A stretch of 64,000 bases of DNA, from positions 1-64,000 of the forward strand of contig NZ_JAIVFQ010000025.1 of the NCBI RefSeq assembly GCF_020829495.1, read 5' to 3'. Positions within the stretch are counted from its first letter, which is position 1. Each line of letters begins with the position of its first letter. Under the pieces are notes generated by a model. It saw only the letters and a program-made list of their open reading frames with translations, did not search any database and was not told the origin of the DNA. The translations under genes were made by a program, and so were the position numbers. Origin of the DNA: Nostoc favosum CHAB5714 (GTDB lineage Bacteria > Cyanobacteriota > Cyanobacteriia > Cyanobacteriales > Nostocaceae). Below are positions 17,254 to 27,420 of this stretch, piece after piece.

Positions 17254-18021
17254 ATGACAACTACACCAAGCTTCAATTCCTGGGTTATCTGTCCCCAACC
17301 AAATCCTCAAGCCAACTTGCGTTTATTCTGCTTCCCCTACGCTGGTGGGAACTCGGCGATTTTTCGCACCTGGCCTAATAATCTACCTAGTAATGTCGAA
17401 GTCTGCGCTGTGGAATATCCGGGACGAGGAAGACAGATTAAGTCAGCACCATTGACGCGATTAGAATCTCTTGTTGAAGCGATCGCTCCAATTCTCATGC
17501 CATACTTAGACAAACCATTCGCCTTCTTCGGTCACAGTATGGGCGGATTAGTTAGCTTTGAGTTGACCCATCTACTTCGTCAGTATAGTCTTGCTCCCTT
17601 TCACCTCTTCATCTCTGCTCGTCGCGCCCCGCAAACCCCGTTCACAAAACCACCCCTCCATATCCTATCAGACCCTGATTTGCTCAATGAGCTACGCAGT
17701 CTTAACGGTACACCCAAACCAGTACTAGAAAGCCAGGAACTAATGCAGATGTTCCTCCCCATTTTGCGGGCAGATTTTGCCGTTCTGGAAACTTATATTT
17801 ACACTCAAAAACAGCCTCTGGAGTGTCCTATTACTGTTATTGGTGGTTTGCAAGACCAAGAAGTTAATCATGAGGAACTGCAAGCATGGCAAGAGCAGAC
17901 GATTGCTGCTTTCTCATTACATGAGTTCAACAGTGACCACTTTTTTATCCATTCACAGCAAGAATTATTATTAAAACTTATATCTCAAGAATTGCAGATG
18001 CGTCAGCGTAGCTCGTATTAG
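17254..18021 (+). CDS. Type II thioesterase (GrsT/TesA family)
   Basis: An alpha/beta hydrolase that removes aberrant acyl groups from carrier domains of non-ribosomal peptide and polyketide synthases. The catalytic triad is visible: S95 in GHSMGG, D201 in GGLQDQEV and H229 in SDHFFIHS. The N-terminal LFCFPYAGGNSAIFRTWPNNLP is the family signature, and 255 aa is the usual length. No synthase lies in the window, so it either acts in trans or belongs to a cluster that has been broken up. The weakly GG-rich leader lacks a strong Shine-Dalgarno. Confidence 0.9.
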   Translation: MTTTPSFNSWVICPQPNPQANLRLFCFPYAGGNSAIFRTWPNNLPSNVEVCAVEYPGRGRQIKSAPLTRLESLVEAIAPILMPYLDKPFAFFGHSMGGLVSFELTHLLRQYSLAPFHLFISARRAPQTPFTKPPLHILSDPDLLNELRSLNGTPKPVLESQELMQMFLPILRADFAVLETYIYTQKQPLECPITVIGGLQDQEVNHEELQAWQEQTIAAFSLHEFNSDHFFIHSQQELLLKLISQELQMRQRSSY

Positions 18022-18059
18022 TACAGCGCGGTTTTAAACAAGCAAAAGCCTTGATATAC

Positions 18060-18093
18060 AAAACTTTTGACTTTTGACTTTTGACTTTTGACT
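18060..18093. repeat. ACTTTTG heptad tandem repeat
   Basis: Four to five 7-bp units (ACTTTTG) lie between the thioesterase and exbD stops. The sequence just before (GCAAAAGCCTTGATATACAAAACTTTTGA) recurs in inverted orientation near 37030-37070, so this is a dispersed repeat with a heptad tail. Confidence 0.65.
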
Positions 18094-18193
18094 TCCGCCT
18101 TGCGGTACTGGTCATCACACAAAAAAGAGTTAGGAGTCAGAATATAGAATTTTCCTGACTCGCTGAACTTCTTATATACAATATTTCTACTGT

Positions 18194-18616
18194 TTATTTT
18201 TGGGTAGCGATCGCTAACTTTGCCCCTTCAACTTGACGTACCCGATCCATCACCGCTACTACCCGACCATAATCAACTTTCTCATCAGCATTAATAATTA
18301 CCAACACTTCTGGGTTAGAACCAACTAGAGTACGTACTTGCTTTGTCAAATCATCAATTTCAATTGGTTTACGGTTCAAACTCACTTGTTCTTTTTCATC
18401 TACCGTAATCGTAATTTTAGTGGGAACTTGCTGTTGTTTCGCTGTGCTGGCCTTCGGTAAATTTACTGGTAAACCTTCTGAGCGGGTTAAAAACAGAGTT
18501 GACATGATAAAAAATGTCAAAATTGCAAATATCACGTCAATCATCGGCACGATGTTGATCTGTAATGGAAGTTCTGGCTCATCTGGTAGACGCATACGTT
18601 TTTTCTCCTCGTTCAT
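18194..18616 (-). CDS. exbD: ExbD/TolR family biopolymer transport protein
   Basis: One N-terminal transmembrane helix carries the conserved proton-path aspartate: INIVPMIDVIFAILTFFIMS. A periplasmic domain follows (VNLPKA, ITITVDEKEQVSLN, VLVIINADEKVDYGRVVAVMD). With ExbB it forms the proton-driven motor that energises TonB. The start at 18616 lies 38 bases inside exbB. A later ATG (MRLPDEPEL, 18595) also overlaps, so co-translation is likely either way. Confidence 0.92.
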   Translation of the reverse strand: MNEEKKRMRLPDEPELPLQINIVPMIDVIFAILTFFIMSTLFLTRSEGLPVNLPKASTAKQQQVPTKITITVDEKEQVSLNRKPIEIDDLTKQVRTLVGSNPEVLVIINADEKVDYGRVVAVMDRVRQVEGAKLAIATQK

Positions 18617-19232
18617 AGCGACGGCGGTAAAGTAATTCTAGCTGTCCCCCATACTCCTGAATTAGTGCAATTTGCCGTTGGTACAGTCCCCGGAAGGTAT
18701 TGGCAAACATGAGTATGAATATAGCAACTATCAATCCTGATGCTGTTGATACTAGAGCCTCACTAATCCCAGCCGTAACACTTGCCGTTTTGCTACCTCC
18801 CACGTCACCAAGATTTAGGGAAGCAAAGGAGGCTATCAATCCTAATACTGTGCCGAGAAGACCCAACAGTGGTGCCAGACTAATGATTGTCTCGAAAAGG
18901 TTTTGGAAACGTTTTAACACAGGTATCTCAGCCTGCGATTCGCTTTCTAAGGCCAAACGAAATTCCTCTGGATTTGGCTCCTCTAGTTCTAAAGCCGCCA
19001 GAAAAATCCGGGCGAGTGGCAAATCTGCGTTTTTCTGAAGTTTATCCATTGCACCGACAACATTATCGAGACGGTAGAGATTCAAAACATCTCGCACCAC
19101 GCGGCTTTGACGCTGATTAATCCTTACCCAAAACCTGATCCGCTCGATGATCAGTGCCACACCCAATACCGAAAACGCCAACAGGGGCCACATGACGATA
19201 CCACCTGCTGCAAACAAATTCTGAATTCCCAT
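18579..19232 (-). CDS. exbB: ExbB/MotA/TolQ proton channel family protein
   Basis: Three membrane segments: VMWPLLAFSVLGVALIIERI, then ISLAPLLGLLGTVLGLIASF, then TASGLIVAIFILMFANTF. They show the standard ExbB/TolQ spacing with a cytoplasmic helical loop between the first and second. A GAGG Shine-Dalgarno precedes the ATG. It is first in an exbB-exbD pair transcribed divergently from tonB, and together these energise TonB-dependent outer-membrane uptake (iron complexes, cobalamin). Confidence 0.92.
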   Translation of the reverse strand: MGIQNLFAAGGIVMWPLLAFSVLGVALIIERIRFWVRINQRQSRVVRDVLNLYRLDNVVGAMDKLQKNADLPLARIFLAALELEEPNPEEFRLALESESQAEIPVLKRFQNLFETIISLAPLLGLLGTVLGLIASFASLNLGDVGGSKTASVTAGISEALVSTASGLIVAIFILMFANTFRGLYQRQIALIQEYGGQLELLYRRRYERGEKTYASTR

Positions 19233-19575
19233 GTAGTGCCTCTATAACGTCGTCCACAATACAAAATCAGACTACCAGAATCTAGATAAAAGCTGAAACT
19301 TTTTCTCAATAAAATATAAAATATAATGATAAATTTTTCAAATGTAATGCTTATGACTTTTATTTACTTGTTTGTTTGTTTTACATAAATTAATTTAATT
19401 TAATTGCAACAAAAATTAATTTTGTCCAAAAACCATGATATTGATGGTTTGATAAAGATGTTTTTGCTAGTGCAGGGTTCCGTAACGCGATCGCAATTAA
19501 TTTTAATTTTTTACTTGATATTTGTAACCTTGCATTCTAAGATAACTAAATTAGTGAGAATAGGTAGCAATAGCT
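19233..19575. promoter_or_regulatory. Divergent promoter region between exbBD and tonB
   Basis: A 343-base, very AT-rich gap separates divergent genes, so it must hold promoters for both. The stretch near 19318-19340 (ATATAATGATAAATTTTTC) is loosely Fur-box-like, but the match is partial. An iron-responsive control is plausible from the gene content only. I see no small gene. Confidence 0.4.
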
Positions 19576-21039
<1,464 letters not shown>

Positions 21040-21057
21040 CTACGGTGGTTAAAAGTG

Positions 21058-21290
21058 ATGTCCCGCAAGGAACTGAAGTTCCTTGCTAATAGCAAAAGTC
21101 ATCTGAAAGATGACTAAGATATACCCAAAAATCTTTAGTCTACTTGAGTAGACTAAAGCTTCTAGCGTTGAACTTTAGTTCCAGGCGGGTGAGTCAGCCA
21201 AGAGTTATCAGTTATCAGTTATCAGTTATAACTGTTAACTGTTGACTGTTCACTGATTTAAGCTATTTCTAGGCTTTTGTTGACACCAAT
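21058..21290. repeat. Hairpin-rich repeat, left inverted copy
   Basis: Several perfect short palindromes lie in series: AAGGAACTGAAGTTCCTT, AGTCATCTGAAAGATGACT and TTTAGTCTACTTGAGTAGAC. They are followed by GGCGGGTGAGTCAGCCAA and an end near TTGACACCAATG. The same order appears inverted at about 22374-22560. This copy also holds about 48 extra bases of heptads (AGTTATC, ACTGTTA and others) at 21200-21250 that the other copy lacks. Confidence 0.75.
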
Positions 21291-21417
21291 GCAGTTCGGT
21301 CTTCTCCTAAAGAGAGAGGTTAGTCGAACTCACCTTAATCTAAATCCGTAGATGGACGCAGATGGACGCAGATAATTTTGATAATTAATTATCTGTGTTC
21401 ATCTATTTTGATTAGTT

Positions 21418-21681
21418 ATGAATGAAGAATTAGCAACTAATTTTAAGCTACACATTAACCACTGGACTGATGCTGCTGCTCGTAAGGCTTTTGTCTGTGA
21501 TGTTACATTTGAAGGAAGGATGATAAGTGATGTCTACGACGGGCTACGCCTACGCGCTTTTTCTCATCTAGAGCAACCAATACCCCACTCTCTACAACAT
21601 AAGTGGGTATTATTGTCAAGTGAACTTGCGGTAAGTATAAATAGTTCACTTCCTTGCTTCGAGGTGAGTGATGCAGCCTAA
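21418..21681 (+). CDS. Hypothetical protein (87 aa), repeat-interrupted
   Basis: No family is recognised. The middle of the protein (SDVYDGLRLRAFS) is encoded by the dispersed repeat GATGTCTACGACGGGCTACGCCTACGC, so the gene has probably taken up a repeat in frame. It ends 11 bases inside the next gene, in a different frame, which suggests translational coupling. It may be the N-terminal remnant of a longer gene. No Shine-Dalgarno is obvious. Confidence 0.4.
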   Translation: MNEELATNFKLHINHWTDAAARKAFVCDVTFEGRMISDVYDGLRLRAFSHLEQPIPHSLQHKWVLLSSELAVSINSSLPCFEVSDAA

Positions 21682-22051
21682 AGTTATTTTTGGGAATGCT
21701 GCCAGCGAAGGTGCAAATCGCTGGGGTTGGTTTATGGGTTACTTTATCACCCCAGATGATGATCCTCGCTCAACCACAGCGCTAGAAATGAAGTGGGGTG
21801 TCCATAAAGCAGGAGACTGTAGAACCGAGTGGGGAGTAAATGACACCGCAGCCACTCTTTCCATCTTGATTAATGGCCAATTTTGCCTTCAGTTTGAGGA
21901 TAGGGAGATGATTCTATCTCGTGAAGGTGATTATGTGCTGTGGTGTGCGGGTGTGCCACATTGTTGGGTTGCTCAGTCCGACTGTACTATTTTGACGGTA
22001 AGATGGCCTTCAACACCAGGTGATAGTGTAGCAGTGCGATCGCCACAATAA
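21671..22051 (+). CDS. Cupin-like protein (126 aa)
   Basis: A small beta-barrel-like protein: WGWFMGYFITPDDDPRST, EMKWGVHKAGDCRTEWG, then LSILINGQFCLQFEDREMIL and GDYVLWCAGVPHCWVAQSD. The spacing of the H in KWGVH, the ILINGQF turn and GVPHCW resemble cupin motifs 1 and 2, but the match is partial. The ATG at 21671 directly follows a GTG. It sits between two inverted hairpin repeats together with the 87-aa gene, as a possible cassette. Function is unknown. Confidence 0.5.
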   Translation: MQPKVIFGNAASEGANRWGWFMGYFITPDDDPRSTTALEMKWGVHKAGDCRTEWGVNDTAATLSILINGQFCLQFEDREMILSREGDYVLWCAGVPHCWVAQSDCTILTVRWPSTPGDSVAVRSPQ

Positions 22052-22354
22052 TAATTTTAAAACCACATTCCGCACTTCTTTGGAATAAAGCGGTAACTAT
22101 TCACGGTTAGACAAATTAAGTTCAAATCAAGCCAAGAGCAAGACGGACTTTTATACTTAGTACATGAATAGTATGGTGGTGTTAATGTTCCAGCAGTAGC
22201 GCGTGCTTTCCTAAGCGAATATTTGCTCAATTGGACAGAAAATTCTATTTGGAATAAAGTGCGAACTTGCATGATTGCCAATTTTACAACTTATTAGTCA
22301 ATAGTTTATATAGCGGTTCCCATTCAGATGTGGTACAACATTACATCACGAGGT

Positions 22355-22602
22355 GTAGGGGCACGGCAGTGCCCATTGGTGTCAACTTAAGTTACAAATA
22401 GCTTAACTGTTGGCTGACTCACCCGCCTTGAACTAAAGTTCTTTGGCTTTTAGCTAAAGTCTACTCAAGTAGACTAAAGATTTTTGGATATATATTTAGT
22501 CATCTTCAGATGACTTTCGCTATTAGCAAGGAACTTCAGTTCCTTGTGGGACATGAGTTTTGCGTTAAGTTGACACGTATGGGCAGTGCCGTGCCCCTAC
22601 GG
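22355..22602. repeat. Hairpin-rich repeat, right inverted copy, inside a 36-bp inverted repeat
   Basis: This is the reverse complement of the 21058-21290 repeat, with the same series of palindromes. It is also bordered by its own inverted arms: GTAGGGGCACGGCAGTGCCC (about 22357) and GGGCAGTGCCGTGCCCCTAC (about 22580), each followed inwardly by a TTGACAC-type stretch. This makes a 248-bp MITE-like unit with no coding capacity. The flanking 22052-22354 and 22603-22896 hold no gene I can support. Confidence 0.7.
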
Positions 22603-22896
22603 GTGTACCTCACGTAAACTCCAAGCGCTATAGCTTTTGATGACACATTAACACAGTCAATCTCCCAAATATTAAGCAAAGTTACGTCCAGCACTGCTGT
22701 GAATAATGAAAATGGTTGCCTTTTTAATTGGAGCAAATTTTATAATTTTATTTTAGATTACTCATCCTAAATTAAAGAATCTTAATCAAAAATCTCATCT
22801 TAAAGGATGTATTTCAATATTTCTAAGGACTGATGAAGTAGTGTTAATTGTCATAGTTAATTGAAATTACTTAATTTAATATCAGGAGTCGTTATT

Positions 22897-23244
22897 GTGG
22901 AAAGTAATAGCAAACAACTCATAATTATTGGCGGAGCCGAAGATAAAAAGGAAGATTGTGAAATCCTGCGCGAGTTTGTACGACGTGCTGGGGGTACGAA
23001 GGCAAGAATAATAATTATGACAGCAGCAACAGAACTACCTAGAGAGGTTGGAGAAAATTATATTAGAGTATTTGAACGGTTAGGATGTGAAGATGCTCGG
23101 ATTGTTGATACGGAAACTCGTGATGATGCATCTTCTTCTAGTGCATTAGAAGCTGTCAGCAAAGCCACAGGAATATTTTTTACTGGAGGAGATCAAGCTC
23201 GGATCACAAGCGTCCTTAAGGACTGGATGTCAGCTACAGCCTGA
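22897..23244 (+). pseudogene. cphB: Cyanophycinase, N-terminal fragment
   Basis: The start is a GTG at 22897 with AGGAG nine bases upstream. The product reads QLIIIGGAEDKKEDCEILREFVRRAGG, IIIMTAATELPREVGENYIRVFERLG, then GIFFTGGDQARITSVLKD. This is the N-terminal part of cyanophycinase (peptidase S51, cleaving the storage polymer cyanophycin to beta-Asp-Arg). Intact enzymes are about 270 aa. Here the frame breaks off around base 23220, before the catalytic GxSAG serine, into the antisense of an SDR fragment. It is therefore inactive. Confidence 0.8.
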
Positions 23245-23405
23245 TCTAAGCGTTCTTGATTGCGGGCTGCGTAGGCGTAGCCCGTCGCAGACATCGCTAC
23301 ATTTACACCCTCACTATAAAGTGCTTTGGCGGTGGCTAAACCAATTCCCGCACTTCCTCCTGTGACGATCGCTGTTTTACCTGATAATTTTAGTTCTAAA
23401 CTCAT
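23193..23405 (-). pseudogene. Short-chain dehydrogenase, N-terminal fragment
   Basis: KLSGKTAIVTGGSAGIGLATAKALYSEG is the SDR Rossmann start (TGxxxGIG), and NQERLDQAVADIQS is the usual next helix. Between them, MSATGYAYA is encoded by the dispersed repeat GCGATGTCTGCGACGGGCTACGCCTACGC, which has inserted seven codons in frame after the beta2 strand. The homology then ends at about base 23225, where the cyanophycinase fragment begins on the other strand. Both genes lost their 3' parts at one junction, a rearrangement scar. Confidence 0.75.
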
Positions 23406-23430
23406 ACTACCTTACGCTCAAAAATGTAAT

Positions 23431-23787
23431 TTACTTGCGAACCAATAATATTGCCGATTGAGAGCCTGTATTGTGGATATCCAAGATGACTCGACTTTCC
23501 TCAGATGTACAACCCAGAAGTATCTTGATTTCTGTATCTCGCTTTTCCAAGTCAACACCACAAATGACGGCAGTTACTGTTTTACTAGACAAGCTACCTA
23601 TCCAGACATCAATATCATTTCCATCTCCAGAGCGAGTGTCTTGTAAATATCCATAGTCAAGCGGATAAACTAAGGATGGATAACGTGGATGTAATGACCC
23701 TTTTGGGCGTTCTATCTTGAGGTTACTAGCGGCTACAAGCTGATCTAGCTTGAACCAGAAGTCATACCTGCAATCGATCAACTCCAT
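23431..23787 (-). CDS. Inorganic-pyrophosphatase-like protein (118 aa)
   Basis: LKIERPKGSLHPRYPSLVYPLDYGYLQDTRSGDGNDIDVWIGSL keeps the type I pyrophosphatase core: the DYGY motif and the GDG.DIDVW metal/substrate loop. At 118 aa it is shorter than the usual 170-180 and has lost part of the C-terminal half. Similar short proteins occur in bacteria and may not act on PPi. It starts with ATG at 23787 and is not tightly linked to any neighbour. Confidence 0.75.
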   Translation of the reverse strand: MELIDCRYDFWFKLDQLVAASNLKIERPKGSLHPRYPSLVYPLDYGYLQDTRSGDGNDIDVWIGSLSSKTVTAVICGVDLEKRDTEIKILLGCTSEESRVILDIHNTGSQSAILLVRK

Positions 23788-24036
23788 AGATTAATTATTT
23801 CTTTTTAGCTCCAAATCCCTCTATAATAAGGGATTTCCAAGAAATAAATTATCCAATCTTGTGGGATAAGCATCTTGCTTGCCCGTAATCAAGTCCGGGC
23901 GATACGCTCATCCCACAATAAATAGTTGGATATTTTTTGTTTGGAAGTTCCTAACGTTAATGATATTTAATAAATAAATTTACTTGCTCTGTACTTTTTT
24001 ATTTCTGGTCATAGCTCTCAGACTGCTTTGCATTTT

Positions 24037-25359
24037 TCAACACCATGTTTGCACAACATGACCCTTCAACTGTTGTCCTAGCCAAGGTGTATTTTGTGAA
24101 AGTGTATAAAGACTTTTCCGTTCGACTTTCCAGGTTTGCTGGGGATCAAATAAAGTAAGTTCTGCTGGTTGATGAGGTAGAATCGCACTGACTTTTTGCC
24201 CCAAACACTCTGCTGGACTGCTACTCAATGCCCGCCATAATTCTAAAGCGGTAAATTCTTCAGTTTCAACGAGATATTGCCACAGCAAAGGTAATGCTAA
24301 CTCTAAACCAATTGCCCCTGGAGGTGCTTCGGCAAAGGCTTGGACTTTTTCTTCGTAGCTGTAGGGTGTGTGATCAATAGCGATCGCATCTATCACACCC
24401 GCACGCACCCCTGCACGTAACGCCGCCACATCACTAGGATTTCCTAAAGGTGGGTCTAAATGCAAGCTAGTGTTATAACTCTTAACTGCTTTTGTATCAA
24501 GTAAAAGGTGCATCCAGGTGGTGCTGGCGGTGATGGGTAAACCAGCAGCCTTGGCTGAAGCGATCAGTTCCACGCTGCGAGATGTGGAAACGCGCATGAT
24601 ATGGACTGGTGTACCGATGGTTGCAACCAATTCAAGCATTGCTGCTAACGCAGTAGTTTCTGCACTGACGGGTATTGGGGGTAAACCGAAACGCAGAGCA
24701 TCTGGCCCTTCTCTCATTACACCATTTGCTGTTAACTGGCGATCGCTAGGCCAAAATGCTATTGGTTTACCCAACGGCTGGACATACTCTAACACTCGCC
24801 GCACCAGCGCCAAATTCTCTAAGGGCTTACCATCGCTAAAACCAACAACTCCAGCAGACGCTAAATCTGCCAATTCCGTCATTTGCTTCCCAGCAACATC
24901 TAGGGTGATAGCACCCCAGAGATGAAGCAGGGGGAGAGGAGAGGCAGGGGGAGCAGGGGAGGCTGGCGTTGCAGGGGGAGCCGAATTAATTTTTTCCTTC
25001 TTCCTCATCTTTCCGTATCTCTTTTGCTGCAATTGTGCTAAAAGTGCAGGGTTATCAATAGCTGGGGATGTATCGGGTAAGATGCTAACTCTGGTAAAGC
25101 CGCCAGCAGTAGCAGATTGTAACAGAGACAACAGGGTTTCCCGTTCTTCAAACCCTGGTTCACCGGAGTGGCTGTACAAATCCACCAACCCCGGCCCGAT
25201 AACTAATCCCCGACAATCTCTGATTGGAGTATCGGGGCTGATGTCAGTAATGTGCGAAGCCACTTCTTGGATATAACCATCAGCAATCAGCACATCAAAG
25301 AGTTCATCGATTTCAGAAACTGGGTCAATTACCCGTACTTTTTGCAACAGTTCAGTCAT
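24037..25359 (-). CDS. Dihydroorotase-like protein lacking several metal ligands
   Basis: An amidohydrolase TIM-barrel protein related to dihydroorotase (pyrimidine synthesis), with GLVDLYSHSGEPGFEERETL, TAGGFTRVSILPDTSPAID and AIDHTPYSYEEKVQAFAEAPPGAIGLELALPLL. In active enzymes the first motif is DxHxHxREPG. Here it is D60-L-Y62-S-H64-S-G-E-P-G, so one metal His and the substrate Arg are gone. The DHAPH motif is DHTPY. It therefore looks like a pseudo-dihydroorotase, possibly the structural partner of aspartate carbamoyltransferase. Residues about 127-143 (APPATPASPAPPASPLP) come from an in-frame low-complexity GC repeat. Confidence 0.82.
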   Translation of the reverse strand: MTELLQKVRVIDPVSEIDELFDVLIADGYIQEVASHITDISPDTPIRDCRGLVIGPGLVDLYSHSGEPGFEERETLLSLLQSATAGGFTRVSILPDTSPAIDNPALLAQLQQKRYGKMRKKEKINSAPPATPASPAPPASPLPLLHLWGAITLDVAGKQMTELADLASAGVVGFSDGKPLENLALVRRVLEYVQPLGKPIAFWPSDRQLTANGVMREGPDALRFGLPPIPVSAETTALAAMLELVATIGTPVHIMRVSTSRSVELIASAKAAGLPITASTTWMHLLLDTKAVKSYNTSLHLDPPLGNPSDVAALRAGVRAGVIDAIAIDHTPYSYEEKVQAFAEAPPGAIGLELALPLLWQYLVETEEFTALELWRALSSSPAECLGQKVSAILPHQPAELTLFDPQQTWKVERKSLYTLSQNTPWLGQQLKGHVVQTWC

Positions 25360-25388
25360 AAAAGTTTTTAGTTATCAGTTAGGGGTAG

Positions 25389-25543
25389 AGACGCGATTAA
25401 TCGCGTCTGTACAAGAGTTAGGAGTTAGGAGTTAAGAGTTAGGAGTTATTTGTTCCTCGCTCATCACTTCTAACTTTATTCATCACTCATAATTTTTCAC
25501 TCCTAACTTTATTCCTAACTCCTACCTCCTCACTCCTAACTTT
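25389..25543. repeat. 20-bp palindrome plus GAGTTAG heptad repeats
   Basis: AGACGCGATTAATCGCGTCT (25389-25408) is a perfect palindrome. It is followed by GAGTTAG units at 25414-25447 and inverted CTAACTC-type units at 25468-25540. A nearly identical palindrome sits inside the coding region of the ABC transporter at 49518-49537. Confidence 0.7.
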
Positions 25544-25544
25544 T

Positions 25545-26897
25545 TCACAAGGCCCCTGCTGCTGTTTTATCTAGTACCCCTCCACCGAAGTGAGTGGTGA
25601 TGTTCATCGCTTGCAATACTGGTAAACCATCGATTCCAGAAGGGTAGTCAATAACGCTAACTGCACCATTACCCTGGCGGAAATTCCAGAAATTTTCCAG
25701 CGATAAACCCAGAATGTGACAAAGTAAAGTTTTGTTAGTTGCGTCGTGAGCTACTACTAAGACAGTTTTAAATTGATTCGTTGATGCAGCTTCCAGAATT
25801 GATTGCCAAGCTGCAACGCTACGTTCCCACACCTCTTGCAAATTTTCCCCTTCAGGCATTTGCACTTGGGTCGGTACTAACCGCCAGCGCTGCAATTCTC
25901 CGGGAAATTCTTGCTCTATCTCTATTTCTAATTTTCCTTCCCAGAGTCCGTGACTAATTTCTCTTAAACCATCTTGCAAGTCTAACTTTACATTAGGATG
26001 TTGTTTTAGGATGATCTCTGCTGTTTCTTTAGGGCGCAGCATTGGGCTACTGCAAGCATTATCAATCGCTACCTCTTGGAGAAATTCGCCTGCTTTTTGC
26101 GACTGTTGTCTACCGTTGTCGTTGAGGGGGACATCAATTTGCCCTTGAAACCTGGTTTGGCGATTCCAGTCGGTTTCACCGTGACGCACCAATAACAACC
26201 GTATTCCTTGATGATCCGGTCGCAATGAGGGTAGACTTTCCCCAGTGTGTTGCGTCTGATTTAAGGATTCTAGCTGAACTGGTTCCCCCAATCCTCCAGC
26301 AAAATTTAGTACGCTGATGCCACAGTTAGATTGTTGTATTGAATGGTAGCGACTTGGAGGAATTCCCAAGGCTGTGCTAATTAAGGCGCGGTTAATGCCG
26401 TTATGTCCCACGATGAGAATAGTTTCGCCTTGATGTTGGGACAAAGTTTCTTGCCAAAACTGCCGCGCTTGTTCGTACAAAGCAAGAACGGGAAAATGTT
26501 CTCTTGTCCCTTGTGCATCATTCAGCAGCATCCGCAGTTCGTCGGGGCGTTGATGCCAAGTGCGGTAGTCTTCGGCAAATTTCTGCTTAACTTCAGCAGT
26601 CAGCAGTGCTTCCCATAAAGGTAAGTCGATTTCTAGTAGCAAATCAGAAACTTGGATTACAGCAGACTGTTCAGCATGAGTAGCTAACTCACTATGGATA
26701 ATATCTGCTGTGTGTTTCGCTCGTTGCAGGGGACTGCTGTAAATCGCATTAAATAAAATATTGCTGAGGGCTTTGCCAACAATACTTGCATCGTTACGAC
26801 CTTTTTCGGTTAATGTTGACGCATCAGTGCGTCCCTGAATACGCCGCTCGGTGTTATAACCGCTTTGACCGTGGCGTACAATGATGACACGAGTCAT
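25545..26897 (-). CDS. Protein with two tandem histidine-phosphatase (phosphoglycerate-mutase-like) domains
   Basis: Two RHG catalytic motifs are present: VRHGQSGYNTERRIQGRTD near residue 8 and VRHGETDWNRQTRFQGQID near residue 235. Each is followed by its phosphate-pocket arginine (YSSPLQRAKHTA, CSSPMLRPKETA) and second histidine (VGHNGINRALI, VAHDATNKTLL). The 450-aa tandem form is common in cyanobacteria. The substrate is not known, and phosphosugar or phosphoglycerate-type monoesters are likely. It is upstream of the dihydroorotase-like gene on the same strand, separated by heptad repeats. Confidence 0.9.
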   Translation of the reverse strand: MTRVIIVRHGQSGYNTERRIQGRTDASTLTEKGRNDASIVGKALSNILFNAIYSSPLQRAKHTADIIHSELATHAEQSAVIQVSDLLLEIDLPLWEALLTAEVKQKFAEDYRTWHQRPDELRMLLNDAQGTREHFPVLALYEQARQFWQETLSQHQGETILIVGHNGINRALISTALGIPPSRYHSIQQSNCGISVLNFAGGLGEPVQLESLNQTQHTGESLPSLRPDHQGIRLLLVRHGETDWNRQTRFQGQIDVPLNDNGRQQSQKAGEFLQEVAIDNACSSPMLRPKETAEIILKQHPNVKLDLQDGLREISHGLWEGKLEIEIEQEFPGELQRWRLVPTQVQMPEGENLQEVWERSVAAWQSILEAASTNQFKTVLVVAHDATNKTLLCHILGLSLENFWNFRQGNGAVSVIDYPSGIDGLPVLQAMNITTHFGGGVLDKTAAGAL

Positions 26898-27420
26898 CTA
26901 AAAGCCCTCCTCTTATCTAGACGATTAATTCTACTGCAAAATGATTGCACATTTAGCGACTTATACCATTTCACTTTAATAATGATACAAATATGCTGGT
27001 AGGGGCTTGTCTTTGCCATGCCCTTACGATAAATTTATATCTATCAGGATTTTCGTGAATTGGTATTAGGAAGGCGGATTTAGTCAGGTACGAAACTTTA
27101 TTCTTGTAGGGGACGTAGAATGAGCAGCTAAAACCGCCGTTGTGTTAACAATGTTTGCTAACAAAACTGTTTTAATTCTATATTAAATTTAGTTTAAGTT
27201 AAGTAACTAAGAACAATTCAATGTATATAGCAATCCTAAATCATTCATGAAAATCTCTCTTTATTCTCTCTGCGTCTCTCTTGCCTCTGCGGTTCGTTAT
27301 ACCATTTAGACATAGCAGTGAAAATGACGCAGGCACAACTTATGAATTGTGCCTACCAAGCATTTTGGGCAACCCGTAATTAATTAAAACTACAGCATTA
27401 ACCTTTATATCTATATCTGA
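26898..27420. other. Intergenic region without a recognisable gene
   Basis: About 520 AT-rich bases. They hold a dispersed-repeat-like stretch (GGTAGGGGCTTGTCTTTGCC, about 27000) and a CT-rich run (TCTCTCTTTATTCTCTCTGC, about 27250), but no supported reading frame or RNA structure. Confidence 0.5.
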
